The notes: generated by a model from the letters alone, not told the origin. A stretch of DNA of 64,000 nucleotides from Paractinoplanes bogorensis (GCF_018829635.1 NZ_JAHKKG010000002.1:775766-839765), one strand, 5' to 3'; shown: positions 16,072-25,301, counted from the stretch's first letter. Made by a program: numbers and translations.

Positions 16072-18590
16072 CTGATGCAGGGCAGACGGCGAGCAAATCC
16101 GCAGTTGAGGGGCCCGCCGCCGACCCCGTTGGGGGCAAACCTTCCTCCCGTACGCTTCGTGACCGCACCCCCCAGAATCCCCCCACAGAGGACGCTCAGT
16201 CCAAAACCGGTACTCCCCCCGAAGCGGACAGCACCGCACCCGGTCACGTCCTCTCCGAGTCACCCAGCTCCGAGACCGCTGCCACCACTTCGTCGGCGTC
16301 CGAGACCGCAGCCATGACTTCGCCCGTTTCCGAGGCCACCGCCACGGCATCGCCCGCCTTGGACACCGCCGCTGCATCGTCCGACTTCGAGGCCGCTGCC
16401 GACGCGTCGCCCGATCTGGAGACCACGGCCAGCACCGCGCCCGCCGCCACTTCGCCCGCAGCTACTTCGCTCGCAGCTCCTTCGCCCAGCGCGGAGCCCA
16501 CCGGCCCTGCATCGCCTGCGTCCGGCAAACCCGTCGGCAGGCCATCTCCCGAGGACTCCCCCGAAGCCGGCACCGGCGAGCCACCCTCCGACGACACCGA
16601 CGGTTCGGACGAGCCGCCTGTCCCCCTCACCGACGCCACCGCCACGACGCCATCCGTCAACGCCGGCGCGCACCCGGCCACCGCAGCCAAGACGCCCACC
16701 ACCGCACCCCCGGACGACAGCGCGCAGCCCGCCCCCACTAACGCCAAGACTCTCGCCACCGACGCGACTCCATCCGACAGCGGCGGAGCGCACCCGGCCA
16801 CCGCAGGCATCGCACCCCCGGACGACAGCACGCAGCCCGCTCCCGCTAACGCCAAGACTCTTGCCACCGACACGACACCGTCCGACAGCGCCGGCGAACC
16901 GACCGCTACCGACGCGACCACCGGTGACGCCAACAGCTCCGGCACATCTCCCGCCCAGAAATCCGGAACCAGCAGGCCTGCCGCGACCCCCTCGTCCGAC
17001 GCCGATGCCGTGAGCGACGATGACAACGTCGGCGCGACCGTCGAGGCACCCTCATCCGACAGCAACGCCCCGAGCGACGATGACAACGATGTCGCTCCCC
17101 GTCGGCCGGCCGGTCCCACCTCTCCTGCTGCCAGCGACGACACGGACGCGGACGAGGGCTACGACGACGGTGGTGAACCGCCGCGACCCGATGACAAGCC
17201 GGCCCCAAACGCGACGAAGTCCGCATCCGACACCGCGCGAGCGCCCACCACCCGGATCGGCCGCTTCTTCGCCCGCCTCGATCAAGCGGCCGGCGGCTAC
17301 GCGATCGACCTCCCGCTCTACGCCCTGTCCGCAGTGTTCGCCCTGGTCACCGCTCTCTCGTCGACTCTGCTGCCGCACCGCGCCTGGGGATCGATCGCGG
17401 CCTGGGCCTACGCCGACGCCTTCCTGCTGGCCCTCCTGCAGTTCCTCGGCTACCGCGCGGTCCGCGACCGTATCGACGCCACCGGCCGCGCCTGGCGTGT
17501 CCTCCGTGCCCTGGTCGGCAACCGGGCCCGGGCCACCCTCACCTGGATCACGTGGTCCGCCGCCGCCCTGTTGCCGCTGGTCGTCCAAGCCGTGCAGAGG
17601 GCCGACGGCCGCACCGATCGGGCCCAGGAAGAGGTGCTGGTCGTCGAACGGATGGGCGAACGCCTGCTCACCGACGGAACCCCTTACCTGTCCCGAGACG
17701 CCATCGCCGCCCTGCCCGCCGACGAGCGCCTGATGGGCTACAGCCCGTACCAGCCCGGCATGTCGGTCTTCGGACTTCCCCGAGCCATGTTCGGCGACGT
17801 CTGGTGGACCGATGCCCGCATCTGGTTCGCCCTGTTCACGGCCCTCACGTTGATCACCGCGATGGCCCTGCTGCGCAAACGGTCGACCACCCGCGCACTA
17901 CAGGCAGTCACCGTCCTACCGGTCTGCGCCCTCACGCTGGCCACCGGCGGCGACGACATCCCGGTGCTCGCGCTCTGTCTGCTGGCGCTGGCCTTCGCCG
18001 CTACCGACCGCTACGGATGGGCCGGTGTCGCCGTCGGCGCGGCCGCCGCCTGCAAACTCTTCGCGCTTCCGGTCGTAGCCGTGCTGGCAATACTGGCCAT
18101 GGCGGTGGCCCGCGGCGGCAAGCTGCTCCCCGGCGCCCTCGGCCTGCCCATCCTGGTGCTGATCCCGCCGTTCCAGGTGGCTCAGGACGCCTTCCTCGAA
18201 AACGTCATCCGCTTCCCGCTCGGCCACGGACTGGTCACCAGCCCCGCCCAATCCCCGTTCCCCGGCTATCTGATCGCCCAGCACGTCCCGGAGGGTCGCT
18301 TCGTGGCCTTGGGGCTGCTGCTCGTAGTCGCGGCCGCCATCACCGTACGCATCCTCTGGTGGCCCCCGCGCACCCCGAGTTCGGCCTCGTTGATCATCGG
18401 TTGGGGCCTGCTGGCGGCCATCCTGCTGATGCCCACGACCCGGTTCGGTTACCTTCTGTATCCGATCGCGTTCCTGGTCTGGGCCGGCGCTCTGGTTCCG
18501 CTCGTCCGGAACAGTCCCGCAAAGCCGGCACTCAGGAACCACACAGCCACAAGTAGCCCGTTGGATGACACAGCCTTGTACCGTCGGTGA
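16068..18590 (+). CDS. Membrane protein with 390-residue disordered N-terminus and GT87-like core
   Basis: An 840-residue protein beginning GTGA, overlapping the GGDEF-EAL stop. Residues 1-390 are almost only Ala, Thr, Ser, Pro, Asp and Glu, with imperfect internal duplications (NAKTLATD-TPSDS occurs twice, at about 16740 and 16850). The C-terminal 450 residues form about ten membrane helices with loops such as GTPYLSRDAIAALPADERLMGYSPYQPGMSVFG and a CKLFALPVVA helix, as in DUF2029/GT87-type polyprenol-sugar transferases. Coupling to a cyclic-di-GMP enzyme suggests joint regulation, for example of a surface polysaccharide. That is an inference. Confidence 0.7.
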   Translation: MTDAGQTASKSAVEGPAADPVGGKPSSRTLRDRTPQNPPTEDAQSKTGTPPEADSTAPGHVLSESPSSETAATTSSASETAAMTSPVSEATATASPALDTAAASSDFEAAADASPDLETTASTAPAATSPAATSLAAPSPSAEPTGPASPASGKPVGRPSPEDSPEAGTGEPPSDDTDGSDEPPVPLTDATATTPSVNAGAHPATAAKTPTTAPPDDSAQPAPTNAKTLATDATPSDSGGAHPATAGIAPPDDSTQPAPANAKTLATDTTPSDSAGEPTATDATTGDANSSGTSPAQKSGTSRPAATPSSDADAVSDDDNVGATVEAPSSDSNAPSDDDNDVAPRRPAGPTSPAASDDTDADEGYDDGGEPPRPDDKPAPNATKSASDTARAPTTRIGRFFARLDQAAGGYAIDLPLYALSAVFALVTALSSTLLPHRAWGSIAAWAYADAFLLALLQFLGYRAVRDRIDATGRAWRVLRALVGNRARATLTWITWSAAALLPLVVQAVQRADGRTDRAQEEVLVVERMGERLLTDGTPYLSRDAIAALPADERLMGYSPYQPGMSVFGLPRAMFGDVWWTDARIWFALFTALTLITAMALLRKRSTTRALQAVTVLPVCALTLATGGDDIPVLALCLLALAFAATDRYGWAGVAVGAAAACKLFALPVVAVLAILAMAVARGGKLLPGALGLPILVLIPPFQVAQDAFLENVIRFPLGHGLVTSPAQSPFPGYLIAQHVPEGRFVALGLLLVVAAAITVRILWWPPRTPSSASLIIGWGLLAAILLMPTTRFGYLLYPIAFLVWAGALVPLVRNSPAKPALRNHTATSSPLDDTALYRR

Positions 18591-18591
18591 G

Positions 18592-19008
18592 ATGCAGATG
18601 ACCTGTCCGAAGTGTCACGGCCAGATGCGGGTCTACGAGCGCAGCGGCGTCACGATCGACCAATGCACCGAGTGCCGGGGAGTCTTCCTCGACCGCGGTG
18701 AGCTCGAGAAACTCTTCGAGGCCGAGTCGTCGTTCAACTCCCGTCAGGCCCCGCCGTCGTCCGCCCCGCCGCGTCCTGCCGCAGCCCCGCAGCCGGGCTA
18801 CGGTCAGCCGCAGCCGGGTGGCTACGCCCCTCCGCCTCCACCGCCCGCGCCGGGTTACGGCCAGCCGACCCACGGCGGTTACCCGCCGGCCGCCGTTCCG
18901 GGGCACTACGCTCCCGCGCCCGGCTACGGTCACCACGGCCACTACCGTCGCGGCCACCACGGCCACTACCGCCGGCGCAAGAGCTTCCTGCACGACATGT
19001 TCGACTGA
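18592..19008 (+). CDS. TFIIB-type zinc-ribbon protein with Pro/Gly/Tyr/His-rich tail
   Basis: A 138-residue protein. Residues 1-45 form a zinc ribbon of the zf-TFIIB family: CPKCHGQM, then CTECRGVFLDRGELEKL. The remainder is Pro/Gly/Gln/Tyr-rich (APGYGQPTHGGY) and ends in His/Arg clusters (HHGHYRRGHHGHYRRRK). The family is widespread in bacteria, with no established role. ATG 18592 follows the preceding stop by one base; ATG 18598 is an alternative with better spacing from GGTGAG. Confidence 0.75.
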   Translation: MQMTCPKCHGQMRVYERSGVTIDQCTECRGVFLDRGELEKLFEAESSFNSRQAPPSSAPPRPAAAPQPGYGQPQPGGYAPPPPPPAPGYGQPTHGGYPPAAVPGHYAPAPGYGHHGHYRRGHHGHYRRRKSFLHDMFD

Positions 19009-19109
19009 GCAAAGGCACAGGAGGCCGGGCCAGCCACAACTGGTCCGGCCAGCCACAAACCGGTCCGGCCGCCCATCCGTCGGGAGCAGCCCGGTCACCA
19101 ACGGCCGTC

Positions 19110-19515
19110 GTCGTGCACCAGCCGCGCCGGCCCATTCCCATGAGCGGCCTGGCCGTCGTCGTGCACCCGCCGCGCCGGCTCATCCCGGTGAGCGGCCCGG
19201 TCACCAACTGCCGTCATCGCGCACCGGCTCATGCCGGTGAGCGGCCCGGTCACCAACCGCCGTCATCGCGCACCCGTCGCGCCGGGCCATTCCCATGAGC
19301 GGCCTGCCCATCGACTGCGGTCGTCGCGCACCCGCCGCGCCGGCTCATCCCCATGAGCGGCCTGGCCATCGACTGCCGTCATCGCGCACCCGCCGCGCCG
19401 GGCCATTCCCATGAACGGCCTGGCCGTCATCGTGCACCCGCCGCGCCGGCCCATCCCCGTGAGCGGCCCAGTCACCAACTGCCGTCATCGCGCACCCGCC
19501 GCGCCGGTCCATCCC
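19110..19515. repeat. Array of alternating 48- and 58-bp tandem repeats
   Basis: The landmark GCCGCGCCGG (or GTCGCGCCGG) recurs at 19121, 19169, 19276, 19334, 19392, 19440 and 19498, with one shortened unit between 19169 and 19276. Spacings are 48 or 58 bp; the longer unit contains an extra segment of the type GACTGCCGTC. The last copy encodes the C-terminal residues ARRVRDDGSW of the reverse-strand gene at 19472-20674. The array therefore looks like serial duplication of that gene's 3' end. The remaining intergenic bases 19009-19109 hold a shorter CCGGCCAGCCACAA-type repeat and no gene. Confidence 0.85.
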
Positions 19516-20674
19516 CGGTGAGCAACCCCGTCAGTGCCTCATCGAGCGTGCTCCCGACGAACCATTCGCCGCCCTGGTCGAGCACGAAGACCCGGCCGAG
19601 CTCGTCGATCGCCACCACCGCGTCGCCACCCTCGATGCCGATCGGAAACAGCGGCACCCCGATGACCTGGGCAAACTCCTCCAGCGTGACAGCCGAATAC
19701 GCCCCCGGCACCGGGTCGAGCAGCAGCAGCCGAATGGCTCGGCGCAGCCCGGGCCCCCGTCGCGCGCATCGCACCCCGGGAAAGTCGCCCACCGCCGCCC
19801 GCGCCGCGTCGAACGGTTCCAACCGGCCCCCCGCCGCCTGCACGGCCCGCTCGATCATGGCATCGCCGGTCGACGGCGACGGTCCGATCCACCCGCCCCC
19901 GGCCAGCGTGCGCGCCACATCGTGCGGGAAGCGCCCGGTCACCGGAATGCGATCCGAACCGTGCCGCCATTCGGTGGTGAACGCGAGTTCCGCCCAGGGC
20001 AGCACGGTCAGATCGACGAGCACGCTGATGCATGTCTCGCACGGGCGGTTCACTTGGCCACCGGCGGGATCGCCCTGGTCGCGTACGAGGGAAGAAGCGA
20101 AAGCGGAATCACTCAGCCAAGCCCGCGCGTCTTCGAGCGTCAGCTCGCGCTCTTGGCCGCGGGACGCCGAATGCAGCGCGTCGGACACGGCGATCAACTC
20201 GGCGTGCCGCTCGGCGCCGCGCACCCGGGCGGTCGCACCGAGCGTCTCGAGCCGGTCGAGCACCACCGGATGGTGCCGGATCGCCTGGTCACCCTTCGCG
20301 CCCTGAGACCGGAAGTGCCGATCACCCGCCGTTAGATGCGCGACCGTCGTCGGCGTGGGCCGGCGGTGCGTCAGCCGCAGCAGCGACACGGCCGGATCGA
20401 CCGTTCCGGGCGAGGCCGGACGGCGTTCCCGATAGATCGCGGCAATCTCCTCGGGCGGCACGCTGGGCCAGGTGGAGAGCACCCCGGTCTCCCGATCGAT
20501 CACCGTACGTGCGCCGTCGCCGGGCACGGAGCGTACGGCGGAAGGCTGTTTTGTCCAGATCACGTAACCCAGATCGAACTCGGCGAGCATCGGCTCGCAT
20601 CCGTATCCGCGCTGCTCGGACTCGTTGCTCGCCCAGCGCGCGGCGATCGCCTCGGCTTCCGCTCGCGTGATCAC
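19472..20674 (-). CDS. YrhB - YwqJ-type deaminase - SUKH-3 fusion protein (toxin/immunity)
   Basis: A 400-residue protein with three modules. Residues 1-85 resemble the YrhB domain (EFDLGYVIW, TVIDRETGVLSTWPS). Residues about 105-220 match the YwqJ-related cytidine-deaminase-like toxin family, with zinc-ligand motifs HAE (157-159) and PCETC (211-215). Residues about 245-390 match the SUKH-3 immunity fold (RFPHDVARTLAGGGW, RLLLLDP, VAIDELGRVFVLD). YwqJ deaminases are known polymorphic-toxin warheads, and SUKH proteins commonly guard against such toxins. Here both sit in one chain without secretion sequence. It is divergent from the WXG-type toxin operon. The C-terminus runs into the 48/58-bp repeat array. 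Confidence 0.78.
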   Translation of the reverse strand: MITRAEAEAIAARWASNESEQRGYGCEPMLAEFDLGYVIWTKQPSAVRSVPGDGARTVIDRETGVLSTWPSVPPEEIAAIYRERRPASPGTVDPAVSLLRLTHRRPTPTTVAHLTAGDRHFRSQGAKGDQAIRHHPVVLDRLETLGATARVRGAERHAELIAVSDALHSASRGQERELTLEDARAWLSDSAFASSLVRDQGDPAGGQVNRPCETCISVLVDLTVLPWAELAFTTEWRHGSDRIPVTGRFPHDVARTLAGGGWIGPSPSTGDAMIERAVQAAGGRLEPFDAARAAVGDFPGVRCARRGPGLRRAIRLLLLDPVPGAYSAVTLEEFAQVIGVPLFPIGIEGGDAVVAIDELGRVFVLDQGGEWFVGSTLDEALTGLLTGDGPARRVRDDGSW

Positions 20675-20780
20675 CCGGCCGCCTCCTGAAGGGAACTGAA
20701 CCCGATCGCCGGTCCCGACGTTCGCAGATTGAAGTTAACCGAACACGCAAAGTCTCGGTACGGACGAGGGGTGTGGCCCG

Positions 20781-21209
20781 GTGACGGCGACAGCGAATCG
20801 CGCGGCGAATCAGGAACTGCGGAACCGGCTCGCGGAGGTGCACGAGCGGTATACGCGTTTACGGTCCGATCTGGACGATCTGCAGAGGCGTCTGGACGCG
20901 ATTCGGGTGACGGTTGTTTCGACCGACGGACTCGTCCGGGTGACGGTCGGCCCGCGCGGCGAGTTGATCGATTTGCGATTGATCCGCCGGGCGACTCGCA
21001 ATATGGACAACGAATACGTTTCCCGGACGATCGTCTCGACTGTCCACAGTGCTTCCGAGCGCGCCGCGGAACAGGTTCAGACTTTGATGGGCGACTATCT
21101 TCCGGACAATTCCGGATCTCTTCGCTATCTGCGCGACCACCAGTTCGGTTCGCTGCTCGGACGGTCGGACGAGATCGTCCAGGATCTGGCCGGCCGCGAT
21201 GACCAGTAA
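20781..21209 (+). CDS. YbaB/EbfC-like protein of a polymorphic-toxin operon
   Basis: A 142-residue protein with a long N-terminal helix (about 10-45) and a YbaB/EbfC-like beta segment with GLVRVTVGPRGELIDLRL (about 53-72), then a second helix. Such YbaB-like proteins often precede WXG100 and toxin genes in Actinobacteria; they may act as chaperone-like or export-related partners rather than nucleoid proteins. That role is inferred. GTG 20781 has GAGGGG at 20766-20771. The 3' end overlaps the next gene by 11 nt. Confidence 0.75.
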   Translation: MTATANRAANQELRNRLAEVHERYTRLRSDLDDLQRRLDAIRVTVVSTDGLVRVTVGPRGELIDLRLIRRATRNMDNEYVSRTIVSTVHSASERAAEQVQTLMGDYLPDNSGSLRYLRDHQFGSLLGRSDEIVQDLAGRDDQ

Positions 21210-21516
21210 CCGGCTGCGGCTCGACGCCGACGAGGCGCTCGCCGGATCACGCGCCCTGAGCGCGGCCGGCGAGGATCTCCACGCGCGTCGGAACCGGACC
21301 GGGGCCGAGATCGCCACCGCCAGCGCCGCCACGCCGTGGGGCCGTGACCAGTACGGAAGGTCTTTCGAGCAGCATTACCGGCCGTTCGAGGAGCAGGTTC
21401 TCGAGGCGTGGCAGCAGCTCGCCGACTACGTTGCCGGGCTGGGTGACGCCGCCGCGCAATCGGTGCACGACAACGTCCACGCGGACGCCCGGGCGGCTCG
21501 GCGGTTCCGATCATGA
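21199..21516 (+). CDS. WXG100-like small helical protein (type VII-type substrate/partner)
   Basis: A 105-residue protein, typical in size for WXG100/EsxA-like proteins, with two predicted helices separated by a central WG turn (TPWGRDQYG, about residue 47). It starts at ATG 21199 inside the YbaB-like gene and its stop overlaps the next start (ATGA at 21513). Family knowledge: WXG100 partners form helical hairpins that accompany large toxins through type VII secretion. The gene encoding the secretion ATPase is not in this window. Confidence 0.7.
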   Translation: MTSNRLRLDADEALAGSRALSAAGEDLHARRNRTGAEIATASAATPWGRDQYGRSFEQHYRPFEEQVLEAWQQLADYVAGLGDAAAQSVHDNVHADARAARRFRS

Positions 21517-24500
21517 GCGTGCTGCCCAGCCCCGTCCCCCATCCGCTCGAGTTCAGCCCGTTCGACGTTCCGTCCTGGGCCTACGAGGCGCTCGAGTGGG
21601 TCGTCGGCTTCGACTGGCCGGCCGGCAACGAGGTCACCACCTGGGACGTCGCCGACCGCTGGTATTCGCTGGTCACCACGCTGACCGCGCCGAGCGAAGC
21701 GGCGATGGCGGGCGCGAACAAGTTCCTGGCCGGCTTCGGCGGCGAGGGCATCACCGCTGAGGGCTTCGAGAACGCGTGGCATCTGGTCGCCGGCGACGAG
21801 GACGCCCCTCTGCACGGCCTGATCCGTGCGTCGGACCAGCTCGGCAAGCTGGTCGAGGGCTGTGGGGCCGACATCGAGGCGGCGAAACTCGAGGCCTGGA
21901 TCGAGATCGGCATCTTCCTCATCGAGCTCGTCGGCATGGCGGTCACGGTCGCGCTCACGCTCGGCGCCGCGTCTCCCGCCGCCGGTGGCCTGATCGCCGC
22001 GACCCGTCTCGCCATCCAGCAGATCTTCAAGCGCCTGGCCGAGCAGCTCGGCAAGAAGGCGCTCAAGCAGACCGCCGGCCGCGCGGTCAAACAGCTCACC
22101 ACCCGCGAGGGGTTACGCCACCTGGGCCATGAGGCGGCGAAAGAGGGTTTCGACGAGGCCCGTGAGGAGTTCGCCACCAACGGCGGCATCCAGCTCTACC
22201 AGCAGTCGACCGGCCGCTCGGACGGCTTCGACCTGGACAATCTCGGACGTTCGGCACTGGCCGGTTTCGCCGGTGGTGCGGCCGCGTCCGGAGCACACGC
22301 GGGATCGCACGGGCACGGCGGCATCGCGCGTGGTGCCGGCGGCGAGGTGCTGGCCGAGTTCAGTGCCGCCGCCACGTTCGGCCAACTGCCCGATGCCGCG
22401 GGTCTTGCCAAATCAGCCACTTCGGGCGCCACCGGTTCGGCCATGCACGGCATGCACGCACCGATCGATATCGGTCACCTGGATGCCCTTCCCCAGTTCC
22501 CCGACCTTTCTTCCCGTACGCCGGAGGGTGCCGGCCCGCCGACCACGATGTCCCCCGATCTCGCGTCGCTTGACGTGTCTCCGACCCCTTCTCAGCCAAA
22601 CCTGGAACGAGTCACCGACCCCTCATCCCCCACGTCGCCTCCGCCCCCTTCCCCGTCCCTCGACGCGCCTTCTTCTCCGCAGCAGACTCCCTCGTCGCCG
22701 ACGCTGTCCCCGGTCTCGTCCCCCTCGCCTTCTTCTCCTACTCCTTCTACTTCCTCGTCCACTTCTCCACAGACCCCGCCCCCGTCCCCCACCACGCCGT
22801 CCCCCACCACGCCGTCCCCCACCACGCCGCCGTCTCCCGCTGCTCCGTCCCCCTCGGTGTCTGCTCTCGCCGCGCCACCCCTTTCCACACCGACGCCCTC
22901 CCTGCCCGACGGCTCGAACGTCCTAGCCTCCACCGCGACCCTCGGATTCGCGGATCCCCTGACCACGCCTTCCCCCACGTCCGCACCGACCGTCTCCCCT
23001 CCATCCCCTTCCCCTTCCCCCAGCAGCCCCGTGTTCGGCTCGTTCCTCCCTCCGCCGGCCGGTCTGTTGAATCGGGGCGCTCCGGGTTCCCCGACTCCCA
23101 CCGCCAAGCGCATCCCGGTGTCCGACCTGGACCGCATCGCCGAGGCCTTGGGGCCACGCCCGGCCCCCAGCCGGCGCCGCCCCTTGGACGCGGCCTTGCC
23201 ACCCTCACTGGACGGAGCCACCTCACGGCCGTCCCCCCACCGCGACCCGTTCCCTCGCCAAGACCGGTCCTCGCGTAACCCGTCCCCGCCAAACCCCTCC
23301 TGGCGTAACCCGTCACCGCCGCACCACCGGCCCGCTCCCGTCGCTCCCGAGATCCGCGACGAGCAGGCCTACTTCGGCTACGTCGATCACTCCCGCCAGA
23401 CCCTCGAGCGCAACCGCCGCGACGAATACACCGCCTATCTCGACAGGATCACCGAGGACAACCGCGCCCGGATCCTCGACCTGGGCCGCCAGGCCGACAT
23501 CGCCGACCGCAACGGCGCCACCCTCGAGGCCCGCCACCACCGCCGCCAGGCGTTCGAGCTGAGCGAGATCAACACCGAGCTGGACACCCAGATAGCCCAG
23601 ATCCACTCCGGCGACCTGGCCCCTGACCGCGTCGAGATCGACCCCCCGGACTGGGCCCGCGTCAACCAGGACGTAGGCAACCTGGCCCCCGGCGGCGTAC
23701 GCACCGGCGACCTGTCTGCGCTGGACGGTCTGGCCGGCCGCCCGTCGATCGACCGAACCCGCCACTACAACGTCACCGGCGGCCTACGCCCACCGCTGGC
23801 CGTTCACCAGGTGGACCTCGAGAACGCCATGCCCCGCGACGCCCAGGGCAACGTCTCCCGCCTGGCCGACCCACGCGAGGGCGGTTGGTTCCGCCTGGCC
23901 AACGACGGCGGACCGGCCGCCGACCCCACCCGGGGCCTGAACTGCGTAGACGGCGTCCTGTCGCTCTTCGACACCTACACCCACGCCCGCCCACGCGTAT
24001 CCGCCCCGAGAACCTTCGACGTCTACGCCAACGGCAACCCCGATCGCCCCCTGGGCGGCGAGACAAACGGCATAAACAGAATCCGCCAGGCCACCGGCGG
24101 CGACTTCCAGAGCCTTTCCCCGTACGTAGGAGACGCCGCCCCCGCCCAGGCCAAGCCAGCCATCGACCAGGCCATAACAAACCTGACAAACCACTTGCTG
24201 AACACCGGCCACGGCGCGTTCGCCTTCATAGTCACCGACCTGGAAGGCGGCGGCTCACATTCCTGGGCGGCCGTAAACCAACACGGAACCGTCCTCTACC
24301 TGGACCCCCAGATAGGCAGAATCTCCGAGCACCACCCCATGTACACCCACCACGGCGTGGCCACCCCGGTGAACATCACGTCCGTGGAGGCCTTGGTAGT
24401 AGACGCCAACGCCACCCCCGCCCCTCTCCCCAACCACGGACCAGGCGCCTGGTCCGCCACCCCACCCACCGGGACAGATCACGGCGCTTCGCCGGCATTC

Positions 24501-25301
24501 ACGTCGCTGACACCCGACCAGCAGGCCAGAATTCTGGCGTCCACTTCGGATGCTCGCCGCATCGCGCTGAGTAGCTCGCGCGATCTTCATGCCGTTGTGC
24601 GCTCGCTCGATCACAATCCGGCACGAGCGCTCGATCACAGCCAAGCCCGAGTCGTGGACGAAGAGCATCGGGTCAAGTCAGCCGAGAGTCTGAGCCGAAA
24701 GTTCCTGGAGGCATCCGAACTCGAGGGCGTGGGCCTCGACGAGTTTGTCGACCGTGCCAAGGACCGCGTCCGGTTCTCCGTCGAGACACCCGAGGAGAGC
24801 TACGCGTCAACCGTGACCCAGGTGCTCGCCGGGCTACGCGAACTCGGCTATCGAACGACGAGCGCTGCCGATTTCTGGGCCGATCACGGCCGGCACAACG
24901 GATTGAACGTCTGGCTCACAACACCGGAGGGTTTCAAGGTTGAGATCCAGTTCCCCACCCCGCTCTCGCGCGCATTGGGGAAGGAGACTCACGAAAGCTA
25001 TGAGATCGTCCGCCTTGGTCACGCTCCCGCATACCGCCGAGTCAACGCCTTCCTCGACATACTCGCGATCAACAAGCGCTACGACGTCTACGCACGTCGC
25101 CCGGCGGAACTGCCGTCGATCGGTGCCCTCAAGAAGAAGGTAACCACCTTGGCCTCCTGGTTCGCGTCTGAGCCGGGCACACTCGCGCAGTACAAGAAGG
25201 ACCTTCGTCGCCGCGGCATATCATTCGAAAGCGACCTTCGGCAGCACGGACTCGACGCTCAGGACGTACCCGGCACAGAGGGGATGGGCTTGCTGGAATG
25301 A
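21513..25301 (+). CDS. Giant polymorphic toxin: CpnT/WXG-like N-terminus, Tox-PL papain fold and RelA/SpoT-type domain
   Basis: A 1,262-residue protein. Residues 1-130 resemble the WXG100-like N-terminal domain of CpnT-type toxins (GFDWPAGNEV), followed by a hydrophobic segment (about 130-170) and a Pro/Ser/Thr-rich linker (about 325-610). A helical stretch (612-700) leads into a papain-fold Tox-PL domain with the catalytic triad visible as NCVDG (C811), GGGSHSWAAV (H916) and LYLDPQ (D931). The C-terminus (about 1045-1215) matches a RelA/SpoT synthetase: RVKSAESLSRKF (R1053), KDRVRFSV (D1084), FKVEIQFPT (E1144) and ETHESYE. The Tyr and His of the usual GYRSLH motif are Leu and Trp here (HNGLNVWLT). 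It probably deamidates or cleaves a target protein and transfers pyrophosphate to a nucleotide or RNA. Confidence 0.85.
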   Translation: MSVLPSPVPHPLEFSPFDVPSWAYEALEWVVGFDWPAGNEVTTWDVADRWYSLVTTLTAPSEAAMAGANKFLAGFGGEGITAEGFENAWHLVAGDEDAPLHGLIRASDQLGKLVEGCGADIEAAKLEAWIEIGIFLIELVGMAVTVALTLGAASPAAGGLIAATRLAIQQIFKRLAEQLGKKALKQTAGRAVKQLTTREGLRHLGHEAAKEGFDEAREEFATNGGIQLYQQSTGRSDGFDLDNLGRSALAGFAGGAAASGAHAGSHGHGGIARGAGGEVLAEFSAAATFGQLPDAAGLAKSATSGATGSAMHGMHAPIDIGHLDALPQFPDLSSRTPEGAGPPTTMSPDLASLDVSPTPSQPNLERVTDPSSPTSPPPPSPSLDAPSSPQQTPSSPTLSPVSSPSPSSPTPSTSSSTSPQTPPPSPTTPSPTTPSPTTPPSPAAPSPSVSALAAPPLSTPTPSLPDGSNVLASTATLGFADPLTTPSPTSAPTVSPPSPSPSPSSPVFGSFLPPPAGLLNRGAPGSPTPTAKRIPVSDLDRIAEALGPRPAPSRRRPLDAALPPSLDGATSRPSPHRDPFPRQDRSSRNPSPPNPSWRNPSPPHHRPAPVAPEIRDEQAYFGYVDHSRQTLERNRRDEYTAYLDRITEDNRARILDLGRQADIADRNGATLEARHHRRQAFELSEINTELDTQIAQIHSGDLAPDRVEIDPPDWARVNQDVGNLAPGGVRTGDLSALDGLAGRPSIDRTRHYNVTGGLRPPLAVHQVDLENAMPRDAQGNVSRLADPREGGWFRLANDGGPAADPTRGLNCVDGVLSLFDTYTHARPRVSAPRTFDVYANGNPDRPLGGETNGINRIRQATGGDFQSLSPYVGDAAPAQAKPAIDQAITNLTNHLLNTGHGAFAFIVTDLEGGGSHSWAAVNQHGTVLYLDPQIGRISEHHPMYTHHGVATPVNITSVEALVVDANATPAPLPNHGPGAWSATPPTGTDHGASPAFTSLTPDQQARILASTSDARRIALSSSRDLHAVVRSLDHNPARALDHSQARVVDEEHRVKSAESLSRKFLEASELEGVGLDEFVDRAKDRVRFSVETPEESYASTVTQVLAGLRELGYRTTSAADFWADHGRHNGLNVWLTTPEGFKVEIQFPTPLSRALGKETHESYEIVRLGHAPAYRRVNAFLDILAINKRYDVYARRPAELPSIGALKKKVTTLASWFASEPGTLAQYKKDLRRRGISFESDLRQHGLDAQDVPGTEGMGLLE

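Noticed and set aside
19009..19471. Small genes inside the 48/58-bp repeat array
   Set aside because: Open frames there exist on both strands only because the repeat lacks stops; their products are simple repeats.
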